Assembly: GCF_019393635.1 (NCBI RefSeq)
Contig: NC_057861.1
Coordinates: 91,804,827 to 91,868,826 of the forward strand
DNA from: Dromiciops gliroides
Taxonomy: Eukaryota; Chordata; Mammalia; Microbiotheria; Microbiotheriidae
Reading direction: 5' to 3'
DNA length: 64,000 bases
Shown here: positions 45,441 through 56,870 of the stretch, in pieces
Layout of the letters: the number at the start of each line of letters is the position of its first letter
Numbering within the stretch: the first letter of the stretch is position 1
Notes under the pieces: model-generated
Seen by the model: only the letters and a program-made list of their open reading frames with translations
Database searches by the model: none
What the model was told of the DNA's origin: nothing
Translations under genes and position numbers: made by a program

Positions 45441-46274
45441 TGTCATTGATTGTCATTGTTGTGGAAAAGTTTTTATTCCTTTCGGACTTTGTATGTATGT
45501 GCTCTATAATTAGTAATCTTGCCATAATCATTATACTTAAGACTTGATGCTGACCTTTCTGCTTTAATTCAAATCTAAAAAAATCAAATTTCTCTGTGTC
45601 CATAAAACATGGTTTATCAACATAATATGTGGATGTGCTGATAAGGTATTTGAAACATTGAAAAATTGTTACCTTTTTCTATCCTCTTTATGTTCTTCAA
45701 CAGAACATAAAGCATTCAGTGATTGTATACATAAACGGTGGCTCAGGCATTTATAGAATATCTTAAATTCCATTTTTCAAGAAATCTATTATTTCATTGG
45801 TGATATATGGTTTGTTTGTTTTTTGCTATTTCATATCTCAAATTCTTTCATTGCTAAGTTATTATTACCCATTAGTTTACCTGTTTAACAAAATAATCAC
45901 ATGATTATCAAACTTCCTGTGATGAAATTCTTTGCACCCAGCTAGAAAGGTGCTCAGGTGAGACACAAAAAATACTGTCCAGTTTTAAGACTTTTCAACT
46001 TCATCTTGAGCTCCATTGAGAGAGAAATAAAAGCCCAGAATTAGCTTTACATTATGGAACAAAACAATCTACATTTTTTTTTTGTTTAGTTGTTAAAGTC
46101 TTTTTAAGGTACCTTTGCAATTTTACAAGCAATTTTGCTTGGAGAAAGATTCTAGCCAACATCGTTTTTCCTACTAATCAGGGAACTCTCTGATTCAAGC
46201 ACTTTCCCACTCATATTTTATAGTAATTGTGAAACAATAATGAGGAAGTTTGCAGTAACAAAAGAACAAAAGTA

Positions 46275-46810
46275 CATAATTTTGAGTTGTTTAGAATTTA
46301 TTTTAAAATATATTTTATTTGGAATCTTTTTACAGAATCTAAATTTCAACCTCTCTCCCTTCCTTGCCTCCCAAAGGGCTATCTCATATATCTAAAAAAG
46401 AGGAAAAAACATAAATGAAACAATAAATATATAAGAAAACAAAATGTAAACAATTTTATATACCTATCAACCTCTCACTTTTTCAAAGTAGTTGGGGGAG
46501 GTATCTTTTCACATATCTTTCTTTGGGGACATTTTTATTCTTTATTGTCTTCGAATATTTACTTCTGATTAGACTGTTGTTATTATACTTCCTATTTATA
46601 TGGTTGTGAGCCTTGCACATATTATTTTCCTGGCTATTCCTACTTGATTGAGAATTGTTCATCCAAGTGGCCTCTGGTGATACACACACATATTTCTGGT
46701 TGTGTTGGTTTTGTTTGTGCAAAAACTTTTAAAATTTAATGTAATCAGAATTGTCATTTTTTTCATTTCATAATATTCTCTATCTCTTGTTTGGCCTTGA
46801 AATTATTGTT
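46275..46810 (-). mobile_element. L1 3' fragment(s), decayed
   Basis: ttggttttgtttgtgcaaaa, aatgtaatcagaattgtc and ctctatctcttgtttggcc are the complement of the L1 3' UTR. The left half is less certain. Confidence 0.5.
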
Positions 46811-46974
46811 GTTGTTGTTGTTTTTATTGTATCCAACCAATCTCCAGTTTACATTTTGTGACTGTATGGCATAGTTCTAACAGGGTGGTGATGACACAAG
46901 AATCTCATGTTTTTCTGTTGTTTTAACCTTCTGGAGACATAGAATTTCATAAACTGGGTTGAAAAGCACTTTAT

Positions 46975-47135
46975 AACATAGAATTTTATAGTGACAAAGG
47001 CCCGTGAAAATCATCTAGTTCAAGCCTCTCATTTTACAGAAAAGGGAAATTGAGATTAAAGATCACACAAGTAATAAACAGCAAGTATAGATTCAACCCT
47101 AGTCTTCTACTTCTAAGACCTATATTATTTCTGGT
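46975..47135 (-). mobile_element. MIR SINE
   Basis: gaaaatcatctagttcaag, ctcattttacagaaaagg and tagattcaaccctagtc. From 47,140 to 47,640 nothing was recognised. Confidence 0.75.
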
Positions 47136-47649
47136 ATACTGTGATTTTCTCTTTCTACTTTCATATAAAATTTATCATTCTTGAGGAATTTTTTTCTACC
47201 CTAATACTGAGCAGCCAACAAGATCTGTTGTAATAAAATGAAGCACAATTGCTCTCTGATGATTAGCTATTTTGAAATAGTCACCAAAATAGCAATACTT
47301 CTCAACATTATCAGACATCTCGGTTCTAAGTGGTTTTTTTTTTTTCCGTCATTAAAATTTGCAATGAGGGAGGGAGGAAGGATGTGAATATGCAGTGGTT
47401 GTTTGCAGGCACTTTTAAAATTGATAGTTATAAGTGTTTACAATACAAATTCAAAGTGATTACATTATGATTAGGCCTTGCTTATATGTATTTTAAGGAA
47501 CCACACAATCTGCATCCAAAACAGCAATTTATTTTAATATTGGGTCTTGATTAGCACCATTACTAAGTTTGATGATGACATCTTTTCCACTTGGTTCTGA
47601 TTAGTTTCCTATGGCCTGACACATCCTGGAGCCAACTTCATGGCAAGAA

Positions 47650-47800
47650 GAGAGTAGGGCAATGTCAAGGGCATTGAATTGGTAGTTAGTCTACTTATTA
47701 CATGTGTGAGCTTTGGGGAATTCACTTCCCCTTAATAGATTTCCACTTCTTCTTTTGTAAAATGAAAGATTTGAGATAGATTATATTTAATACATCTTCT
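47650..47800 (+). mobile_element. MIR SINE remnant
   Basis: gggcattgaattggtagtta, gtgagctttggggaattcac and ttttgtaaaatgaaag. Confidence 0.6.
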
Positions 47801-48027
47801 ATTCCATTTGGAATATGTGCATTTCTACCTAAAGTGTGATAACCTCCAATTGTTACTCATATACTTTCATTATAAACAGTCACATTTAAGTGCTATCAGA
47901 CCTGAAATTTTAAAGTATCTAGGCAGAGAATAGAGGTATGTATTCTGGGTATATGAAATGGAGAAGGCACAACAAAAGAGATGAGAATAAACAATCCAGG
48001 TTCAGGAATAAAAAATGATCAATGTGG

Positions 48028-48160
48028 GGGCAGCTAGGTGGCACAGTGGATAGAGCACCGGCCCTGGAGTCAGGAGTACCTGAGTTCAAATCCGGCCTCA
48101 GACACTTAACACTTACTAGCTGTGTTTTCCTGGGCAAGTCACTTAACTCCAATTGCCTCA

Positions 48161-48195
<35 letters not shown>
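48028..48195 (+). mobile_element. MAR1/WSINE1-type SINE, well preserved
   Basis: TSD GATCAATGTGG (48,017-48,027) and GATCAATATGG (48,196-48,206). It ends in a run of over 30 A. It belongs to the 'gtcaggagtacc / ccaattgcctca' subtype and is among the least diverged copies. Confidence 0.96.
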
Positions 48196-48197
<2 letters not shown>

Positions 48198-48364
48198 TCA
48201 ATATGGATGAATTAGGAGGCCTGTTCATATTGGGAAATGGTAGGACATAAAGTCATAAAACATATGATCATTGATGTATTTGAGTTTAAAATCACATCAG
48301 AGATTATCTAGTCCATCACCTTATCCCAATCATCAATCTTGTCTATAACAATTCTTACAGTTGG

Positions 48365-48640
48365 TCATCTAAACCAGTGATATCAAACTCAAATAAAAAT
48401 GGGAGCCAGTAATCCATACATAAGGTTCTTTCTGGGCTGCATATTTACTTAGTTTTAAAATGTAATGTTATCTATGTTTTATTGTATGTTTATTTTGTTA
48501 AATATTTCTCAATTATTTCTTTTTTAATTTGGTTTGGGCTGAAGGAGTATTTCAGAACAAATGTGGTGGTTACTGCTCATCTAAATTATGTTTGATGATG
48601 AACTCACCAACCCTTGGGGGGCTCATAACTTTTTTGGACA
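48365..48640 (+). mobile_element. Non-autonomous hAT-like DNA transposon fragment
   Basis: accagtgatatcaaactcaa recalls a hAT terminal repeat (cag.ggtgtcaaactca). The internal blocks ccatacataaggt, ttattttgttaaatatt and tttggtttgggctg recur in order at 52,690-52,920. The family name is uncertain. Confidence 0.55.
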
Positions 48641-48699
48641 TTAAATGTTAATATGCATTTCTTTATATTGAGCTAAAATTCTCCCAATTTCTTCTCCTC

Positions 48700-48870
48700 T
48701 ATGGGATAGGCAATTGTAAAGGTAGACTGGAATGAGATCATGCAGGACCTAGAATGTAAAGCAAAGCATTTGAGATTTTAATCCAGGAGAAAATGAATAT
48801 CCATCTATTAGTGGTTCTGAAGCAAAAGAGTAACTTGAAAAAAATGATGCTTTAGGATGTTTGCTTATGT
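48700..48870 (+). mobile_element. Ancient L3-like fragment
   Basis: gagatcatgcaggacctag, ttttaatccaggagaaaatg and caaaagagtaacttg fit the same ancient repeat as 17,305-18,985. Confidence 0.4.
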
Positions 48871-49039
48871 CTTTAGAATGAGGTATATTTATATTCTTAT
48901 TTTTCCTGAATCTAAAACCAATGAGTTATACTGCAATAAATTATACTACCCTGAAGTTATAATGAATGTAGTTGGTTCTTTGATTACCGAGACTACACTA
49001 CACCAGTGATCCATTCATTGCTAAATTAAATGGTCTTTT

Positions 49040-50255
49040 CCCCATCCTCATTTTTTTTTCTGACCTCTCTGTAACATTCAAGACTGTTGACTTCTCCTAG
49101 GTAATCTTGATGCCAATTTCTTGTGGTTCTCCTCATAACTGCATGAATTTTAACTTCTCTGTGTCCTTTGCTGGATCTTTATATTCATACCCATTAACAC
49201 TGCAGGTTCTCCAAGCTTCTGTTCTGGGCCCTTTTCTCTTATCTCTAAATAGTCTCTGGCTTGGTAATCACATGAATTCCTATGAGTTCAATTATAATCT
49301 GTATGCAAATGACTATCAGATCTATATATACTTCCTTATTCTCTCTCCTGAATGTCAGTCCTGCATAATAATCTATTTATTAGACATTTCAGGCTGAATG
49401 TATGATAGCTATTTCAAACTTTTCATGTCCCATAGTGAACTCATCTTTTCCTGCCTTGACCACATTCTGCTATAACTGCTGATGTCAACACTATTCTTCT
49501 ATTTGCCCAAGTTTTCCACCTGGATGGCATCCTCAATACCTCATTTCCAGTTACTCTACTTATCGAATCTGTTGCTAAATTTTGTCATTGTTCTCCAAAC
49601 ATCTTTTGGCTCCAGTTCTGTCCATGCACTAATTTACCACCTTGTTTCAGGAACTTATCACTTCTTTTTCAGACTATTACCAAAGACTTATAAATGGTTC
49701 CTATCTCCAACCTTTCTTCATTACAATTCATCATCAATAGAGATGCCAAAGTGGAGTTTGACCATTCCACTATCCCATTTCCATTGGTTTCCCATTACTA
49801 GAAGCCTCAAATAGAAATTCTTTTGTATGAAATTTAAAGATTTTTACCACTTGGCCCCTTTCTACCTTTCTATTTGTTTTATACATTACACACAATCTGT
49901 GACCCAATCTTATTAATCCATGTTCCTTACTCACAGCACTCAATCTCTGGCCTCCATGTTTTTTCACTGGAATACTCTCCCTCTTTCAACTCTATATCTG
50001 CATGTTAGAACCCCTGTCTTCTTTCAAGGCTCAGCTCCAATCCCACCTTTTGCAAGAGGTCTTACCCTATCCTTCCAACTGCTACTAACTTCTTTAAAGT
50101 TGCCTTCCATCTGTATACCTATAAGCCCTGTACACTTGTATGTAAGCTTTTTAATGGCATGGACTATTTTTATTTTCTTTCTATTCACAGTGTTCCATAC
50201 AGTGCCTTGAAAATAAAAATAAATATTTAATAAATACTTGTTGATTAATTGATTA
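49040..50255 (+). mobile_element. L2 LINE, 1.2 kb, ORF2 C-terminal half to 3' end
   Basis: The longest L2 copy here. The order follows L2 ORF2: ctgacctctctgtaacattc, gttctgggcccttttctct, then the catalytic reverse-transcriptase region as LYANDYQIYI (about 49,297-49,326), where L2 has YADD. Next come ggtttcccattactagaagc, tactcacagcactcaatctc, ggctcagctccaatcccacc and the terminal ataaatacttgttgattaat. Several frame breaks leave only 96-110-codon pieces. The Asp-to-Asn change in the catalytic motif is consistent with decay. Confidence 0.85.
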
Positions 50256-50259
50256 TAGG

Positions 50260-50795
50260 TTTCAATCATGATCATGACTATTCATGGTCATCATATGGAA
50301 GATATTCTAGAGCACCGTTTAAGATGGTTTTAGTTGATAGAATCATTGGGTAAACATTATTATATCGTTATTTATTATTATTATTATTATTCCCTTCTTG
50401 AATTTGGTGCTTTGATAGATGCTTAAGAGAATCAAGTGATCACAATCTGTAAAAAGAGTATAGTTAGCCTCTTCTAACAGTGAATTACTCCTTTCCAGGA
50501 GAGAAATAGGAAATTGACCATCTGGAGTTAGACAATGTTCAAAACATACTTTTAAAAATAATGGGATAAATTCAATCTTTCTTTAATTTTTGAGCAGAAG
50601 GTCACTGGATATCTGTCCTTTGAATACATAAGACATACATGACACAGTAGGTGCCTGCTTTCTCTATAGCACTTAATATTTTTCCTAGGTCTATTCATTG
50701 GCAAAGGGAAAACTCAAAATCCTGGTTTCATGTGTTTCAACCTAGATTTTATGAAAGACTATACTAATGCCCTTTTCCAGGGTCTCAACCTGGTA
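50260..50795. other. Unassigned stretch
   Basis: Only a (TTA)n run near 50,368-50,391 stands out. Confidence 0.35.
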
Positions 50796-50812
50796 TAAAA
50801 GTGTCCCTGCTT

Positions 50813-50992
50813 TGAGGGCAGCTGGGTGGTGCAGAGGATAAAGCACCAGCCCTGGGTTCAGGAGGACCTGGGTTCAAATCTGGCCTCAGACACTTGACAC
50901 TAGCTGTGTGACCCTGGGCAAGTCACTTAATCCTCATTGCCCCACCCAAAACAAACAAAAAACCAACCAAACAAAAAAGAACACCCCCCCCC
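50813..50992 (+). mobile_element. MAR1/WSINE1-type SINE
   Basis: TSD AAAGTGTCCCTGCTT (50,798-50,812) and AAAGTGTCCCTGGTT (50,993-51,007). The tail is a caaacaaa-rich run ending in a C-run. Confidence 0.95.
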
Positions 50993-51164
50993 AAAGTGTC
51001 CCTGGTTCTTAAAATTTATGCCAGAAGACTCAAAGGTCTAGCAAATCTAGTCAAACTAGAAACAAATTATATAAAGAATTAGAAACAGATCAAGTATCTG
51101 ACATCTAAGGACAATGTTTGTTGAGTAAAGAGATAGTAACCCTTAGAATATTAGCCCCTAAGTA

Positions 51165-51420
51165 ATGAGTTTATGAGGGCAGCTAGTTTATGAGGGAGAC
51201 ACAGTAGATAGTGTGCTGGGCCTGGAGGGAAGAAGTCATCTTCCTGATTTTAAATCTGTCCTGAAATACCAGCTGTGTGATCCAAGGTAAATCAGTTAAT
51301 GCTATTTCCTTCACTTTCTTCATCTCTCAAAAAAGCTGGAGGAGGAAATGGCAAGCTAGTCCAATATCCTTGCCAAGAACACCTCAAGTGGGGTCACAAA
51401 ATGTCATATGACTGAAAGAA
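51165..51420 (+). mobile_element. Second marsupial SINE family (MAR4-like)
   Basis: gtgctgggcctggaggga, gctggaggaggaaatggcaa, tccttgccaagaacacctc and aaatgtcatatgactgaaag. It carries the 3' domain absent from MAR1. Confidence 0.82.
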
Positions 51421-51499
51421 AAAAAAATTAGATTATTTGGCCATGGAAGTTTATAAAATGGTAGAAGAATTTCTCATTACATCAACTTGGTAGAATAGT

Positions 51500-51680
51500 T
51501 TTCAGAGCAATGGAAATAGTGTCTCAATAGAGGAGTTCAAATCATATCTCAAACATTTACTAGCTAGCTGTGTGACCCTGTGCAAGTCACTTAAACTTTT
51601 TGTGGCTCAATTTCCTTATCTATAAAAGAGAGATATCACCTACAGAAATGGCATTTCTAAAAGTTCTTACTTAAAGTGTC
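51500..51680 (+). mobile_element. MIR/THER1 SINE
   Basis: gaggagttcaaatcatatc, tgtgaccctgtgcaagtcac and tccttatctataaaagag. From 51,680 to 52,190 nothing was recognised. Confidence 0.8.
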
Positions 51681-52194
51681 TTAAAATGGAAAGAGTACCC
51701 AGTTCATCATAGTTATAGATGTTTTAAGAATTGAAGAATTTTATAAAAGGTATAATTTCAAATCTGATCATTTTGGCTTAATGATAGAGTATTAAAATTT
51801 AAAAAAATGATGAAAGGCATACTAGTTAACCAATACCAGTTGGAGTGAAAATAATTCAGTTCAGTCACATGATTGGGTATTGACTCTCATTGGTTCATTG
51901 GAGACATTCATGCAGAATCTACATAACCCCCTGTTAAGGATTCTCCAGTGGTGATTCCTGCACTGCGAGGAAGGTGGACAAGATGAATTAGAATCTTAAA
52001 TTACTTTTATCTTTATGATTCTTCAATTCAGTAAATGTAACTTAAAACAATAATTGTTGATGTATCCAGGCATCATGAGTAGTCATGAAGAAGTCTATGA
52101 CAAAAACAAAAAAGAAATCATCTATTCTAACATAATCAAAGATATTTTCCTTTAAAGTATTATCTGGGAGTCAAAAGAAAAACGTTATAGATTC

Positions 52195-52620
52195 TCTTGA
52201 AAAACTAATACACCATGAGATCTTGGGCAAGGTACTCTTCCTTGCTTACCTTAGTTTCTTCATTACTAAAATGAAAGGACTGACGTATATGAGAGCCAAA
52301 GTCCCTTCCAGTAATGATAGTCTACATTCTAAGGCTTTCTAATCAATATATGATAGTTTAACCCCTTCCTGTACTAACAATTTATGCTAGAGGGGGTGAT
52401 AGTTGATATTCCAAAATCAATTCCAGCTCTGATATTCTATGTTCTAAAATTCCTTTCTGAATTGAGCATTTTATTGGCTGAGGTCACTTTGTCCTAAAGT
52501 GCCTTTCTTTTCTGATAATTGAAATTCTAAAGAATCTGCAGCTTTAGAATTCAAAATCTTAAGGTTCTTTCCAGGACTAGCATCTCGTAATTGTACTGCT
52601 ATTTAATATGTACATATGTT
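52195..52620 (+). repeat. MIR tail expanded into a degenerate minisatellite
   Basis: A MIR core end (cttagtttcttcattac) is followed by drifted copies of aagtcccttccag, attccagctctgatattct, ttctaaaattcctttct and taaggttctttccagg. Compare 27,995-28,350. Confidence 0.6.
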
Positions 52621-52689
52621 AATTCTACTTATTTAAAGGTACACAAAATTCTTCTCAATTCAATATTATCTACATTTTCACTACAAATA

Positions 52690-52920
52690 GAATGATCTAT
52701 GTCAGTTGCATTAAATTCAAATAGAAACAGGACACTAAACCATACATAAAGATCTCAAGTACTGCATATTGACTTAGAAAATCACACATCAATATTATCT
52801 ATGATCTATTGTGTTTTTATTTACTTTGTTAAATATTCCTAAATTGCTTTTCAATATGGTTCACACCACATTCTGAAGCATTACTGGCAGCATTGTGGTG
52901 GGTCTCTGATCTTCATACTG
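52690..52920 (+). mobile_element. Non-autonomous hAT-like DNA transposon fragment
   Basis: ttaaattcaaatagaaacag, ctaaaccatacataaagatc, tttactttgttaaatattcc and tatggttcacaccacattc. The same family as 48,365. Confidence 0.55.
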
Positions 52921-52962
52921 GGAAGCATAGAATAAAAATGATTCACAGAGAGTTCAAATAAG

Positions 52963-53003
52963 ACAGAGACAGACTGACACACAGACACACAGACACACAA
53001 ACA

Positions 53004-53036
<33 letters not shown>
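52963..53036. repeat. (CA)n microsatellite
   Basis: cagacaca units then an uninterrupted CA run. From 53,040 to 53,640 nothing was recognised. Confidence 0.95.
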
Positions 53037-53038
<2 letters not shown>

Positions 53039-53644
53039 TGAAAGAATGGAAGAGTAATATGAAAACATGATTGAGCTCAAGTCACAGACCCCCCCTATGA
53101 TCAATGATTTTTGAAGAAAAATGGATAATAGGAGAGGCATCCCAGGATTAAAGGGCATGCTAACTGCTGATATTCAAAGTGGGAAGGGAATATGGAAAAC
53201 AAAGTTAAATTTGGTTTTAAATCTTAGGAAAATTCTAGAAGCGTTAAAAAAAAAAACTTATTAAAGGGCTGACTCACGAATACATGGAAATAACCCATTT
53301 CCTGTGTGTTGGTGCTAAAATCTGATCCAAGTACATACAAAGCTGAAAGTATAGCATTAATAAACCATAAAAGCATGAGCAAATAGGATGGTGCAGGAGA
53401 CCATCTGGGGATATACTACCAAGTGATAACATGCAGACACTAACATCTGGAGAGTGATCTGTCTTAGGAGAAATTTGCTGAGAATTGAATTATGATGTCT
53501 TGATTCTGGGCTGTCTTGGGAATTCCCTTATTTGGCTGTAGTATGATATATATGCCCTCTGTATTCTCCTTCTAAGGTTTTTGGAAGATAAGAAGTTGAC
53601 AACTAATATCTTCCACTTGCTTAAAAGGGATGTTTCCTATACAA

Positions 53645-53765
53645 GTAGCATTAATTCAACCAATAAATGTTACATACTTTAATTGATTACCTACTGAATA
53701 CCAGACTCTATTCTAGTCAATAGGGATACAAATATTAAATTTTATATAGTCCTTATATTCAATAA
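53645..53765 (+). mobile_element. Ancient L3/CR1-like 3' fragment
   Basis: attcaaccaataaatgttac, ctactgaataccagactct and tagggatacaaat. Confidence 0.5.
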
Positions 53766-53965
53766 TACTATTTAGAGATGGAGGGGATCTTAGAGATAAA
53801 AAAAATCAAAGACCGGAAAAGCCTCAAGGGCTATCTTTATTTTACACATGAAGAGGCTGAGGTTCAAGTGACTTGCCCAAGGACACAGTTAGTATCAGAA
53901 ATGGAGATTGAACCCAAGTCCTTTGGCTCCAGAGCCAGTCCAATGTAATACATTGCTTCAATTTA
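53766..53965 (-). mobile_element. MIR SINE
   Basis: ttttacacatgaagaggctg, aagtgacttgcccaagg and attgaacccaagtcctttg. Confidence 0.8.
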
Positions 53966-54177
53966 ATAGCGGGTGTGAATGTGAGGTCTGTAATAGGATG
54001 TTGGGCTGGAAGCAGTGTTATGCAGCTAAAAAGTAAACTTGGAGTGAATTAAACCAGGCCCCAGGCTCATTTCCTAACTCCTTCTCCCCTGATTCAAAGA
54101 CAAAGAGTTCTGGAATATACTCAGAAGTTGTTTTTTTGTTTGTTTTTATTTGTTTTTAATGAAAACATCTTCCATTC

Positions 54178-54213
54178 TCTTTCTCCCTCTCTCTCTCTCT
54201 CTTTCTCTCTCTC

Positions 54214-54245
<32 letters not shown>
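54178..54245. repeat. (CT)n microsatellite
   Basis: Nearly pure CT run. From 54,250 to 54,670 nothing was recognised. Confidence 0.95.
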
Positions 54246-54248
<3 letters not shown>

Positions 54249-54675
54249 AGTATGTTCTCCCATTTTCCCATTATTCCCCACATTCCAACCACCTTAATTT
54301 TTTAAATTCCTTAATAATATGGAGTTTGCTAATACTATCATATAACTAAGTAAGCACAGACATTTTTAAAAAATGAATAGGAGTCTTTAATAATGTTATA
54401 CAAGAGATAATCTATTGTCTGCCTCTCCCTGTCATCTTTATTTCACACTGGTTAGATAGAAATCGAGAAGGAAAGTAATTGGGCAAATAAAAGGAAATAG
54501 AAACTTCTTTAAGTGCAAACAAGTGAAGCTTGGGTGAAGCAAGGTGAGAAAAGGACCATGAAATGAACTACAGTTGCTCTCATCAACTGAACTTATTAAT
54601 TTTTGCCACATCTGATCCCATATTTCTGTTAGACTGGGCCATTTTCTATTGTCTCCAGATGGCTTATTTGCTTTT

Positions 54676-54811
54676 GGAGGGGAGCCAGATGGTGCAGTGG
54701 ATAGAGCCCTGACCCTGGAGTCAGGAGGACATGAGTTCAAATCTGGCCTCAGACACTTGACACTTACTGTGTGACCCTGGGAAAGTCACTTAACCCATAT
54801 TGTCTCAAACA
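54676..54811 (+). mobile_element. MAR1/WSINE1-type SINE
   Basis: ggagccagatggtgcagtgg to gggaaagtcacttaaccc. It lacks the usual 'actag' of the core and has no clear A tail or TSD. It lies just upstream of the L1/HAL1 end. Confidence 0.9.
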
Positions 54812-54859
54812 TCCAAGGCTATCTCCAGGTATTCTGACATATATATATATATATATCCT

Positions 54860-55290
54860 CTTTGTGTTGATCAACTGTGATGGACTAGATTCTTCTCATC
54901 AATACAATGGTATAAGAAAGTGCCAAAGGGTACATGATGGAAAATGCTCTCCAAATCCAGAAAAAAAAGGAACTGTGGAATATGGATGCTGATTGGATCA
55001 TACTATTTCTTTTGTTTTGTTTTGGTGCTGTTGTTTTTCTTTTCTTATGTTTTTCCTTTTTACTCTGATTCTTCTTGTATAACATGACTAATGCAGAAAT
55101 ATGTTTGATGTTATTGTGTATATATATATATATATATATAAAACTTATATCAGATTACCTGCTGTCTAGGGGGAGGGGAAAGGAGGGGAGGGAGGGAGAA
55201 AAATTGGAAATTGGAAATCTTATATAATAAATGTTGAAAACTATCTCTACATGTAATTGGAAAATAATAAAATACTTTTATTTTTTTTAA
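54860..55290 (+). mobile_element. HAL1/L1 3' end
   Basis: atgatggaaaatgctctcca, aacatgactaatgcagaaat, atatgtttgatg and gagggagaaaaattggaa to the terminal acatgtaattggaaaataat. This is the complete terminal part of the marsupial HAL1/L1 3' UTR. A (TA)n run lies at 55,118-55,142. Confidence 0.75.
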
Positions 55291-56040
55291 AAAAGAGAAA
55301 AAATAAAATGAAGGACAAATAACAACAAAGTTTGCTTTTGGTTCAGTTAGCAGATCATGTCCACACACAGTCTTGACTCATTCTCCTGCTCACAGTCAAT
55401 AAGAGCAACATGCCTAATTCCTTGACACATGGCAGTACAAGCATGGAGAGTCCCCCGTGAACTTTTCTTTATCTTTCTCTCTACACACATATACATTAAA
55501 GACTTAGTGGAAGCTCCTTCAGGGCCAGAAGAAACCAGAAACCTGCAAACTTTGAGAAAGGTGTGCCCTCAATCCATTCTAGCTCGCCAAGATTCAATAA
55601 CAATTGATCCTCCAATATTTTTATGATCTTTGATCTTCTAATGTCTCTATGATTTTGGAGAGATCCTTTTGAATCCCCCTGGGTTATATTTAGCAAACTA
55701 AGAATATGCAAGTTATAATGGGATGGAGACAAAAAAAAGATATACGGAAAAAATACTTCAGGAAATTTGGAGTAGGGAATGACCACTTTCCACATAGAGA
55801 ATCAGGGAGGGTTTTAGATAATCGATGCCACTTCAGTTGGGCCTTAAGGGAAGAGAACAATTTCAACAAGTGCAGATGAGGTACAAGTATATCCATCAAA
55901 TAATGAAAAACCTTTTCTAGGATGAGCTTTTTAAAAATGATCTCAATTCATTATAGGACAACAGATACAACTTCTTAGACCTGTTCCTAATAAATTTAAT
56001 TCAATTAAAATTAAAAAAAAATAAATTCCTACTATGTGTA
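55290..56040. other. Mostly unassigned; possible ancient L3-like piece
   Basis: At about 55,780-55,900 the sequence atcagggagggttttagata and ccttaagggaagagaac resembles the long ancient repeat. The rest is unassigned. Frames of 65-99 codons are unsupported. Confidence 0.35.
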
Positions 56041-56044
56041 AATA

Positions 56045-56127
56045 GAAAGGCTGTATGACAGAGTGGATCAAGTCATCCTTAGAGACATCATGATTTTGGT
56101 TCAAGTTCCGCCTTTGATAAATACTAG
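56045..56127 (+). mobile_element. MIR SINE, left part
   Basis: aggctgtatgacagagtgga to cctttgataaatactag. It is cut by the solo LTR and resumes at 56,763. Confidence 0.6.
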
Positions 56128-56758
56128 TGTGAGGGCCAAAATTTGATATATGGAGCATTATTTGGGTGACTCGCCTTAATATTGAGGTCCTGGAAATATG
56201 AGGGAACTTTTAGGTTCACTCTCCCCTCTGAACTGCCCTTTTTAGATATTTCTCCCAGGCCAATAAGAAAGGAGCCTATAAGCTTTAATTCTCAAAAGGA
56301 TCAGATTTTATTACTTGGGAATTAATTAAACAAAAAAGATGAAACTAATAAAAATAATAAAAATCAAAGATAAGGAAATAGGAAAATAGAAACACAGAGA
56401 AATACTTTTAACTCTAAACTTAACCTATGCACTCCCCAGACCATTTCCAATTAAGCTAGTTCAAAGGAATTTAGGGTTTTCTTTAATTAACTCACCAACA
56501 CCTGGGCAGCCGCCCAAGATAGAGCAAACACTCGCCACCACCACAAGTGCAAAGACCAAGAGTGCCCTCCACCTCCCTTCAAGGAGCATTTAATCTTTTC
56601 CTCCCCCAAAAGGGGAGGTCCTTCAAAAACTGCCTATGGAGAGTTCTCCTTCTGACCTCAGTAGCATATGTAACCTCAAAGTGGGCCAGGTGTGGCCCCT
56701 CTTGGGAGTCAGCTAAAAATGGCAATATTAATCTTTACCACAACTAATTTTTACCACA
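56128..56758 (-). mobile_element. Solo LTR (ERV1-like, 4-bp TSD)
   Basis: A 631-bp LTR. Plus-strand ends are TGTGAGGGCC and TTTTTACCACA. The exact TSD CTAG lies at 56,124-56,127 and 56,759-56,762. The minus-strand polyadenylation signal AATAAA is at 56,307-56,312. It was inserted into a MIR, whose two parts flank it. It is not obviously related to the other LTRs here. No internal region adjoins it. Confidence 0.85.
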
Positions 56759-56870
56759 CTAGTCATATGACCAAGAGCAAATCACTTAATATCTCATTGC
56801 CTCAGGCAGCTCTCTATAACTATATATTACAGATAAATTGTTGATCTGAGTCAATGGGAAAAAAAATTCA
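56759..56870 (+). mobile_element. MIR SINE, right part
   Basis: ctagtcatatgaccaagagc, aaatcacttaatatctc and cagataaattgttgatctg complete the MIR begun at 56,045. Confidence 0.65.
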
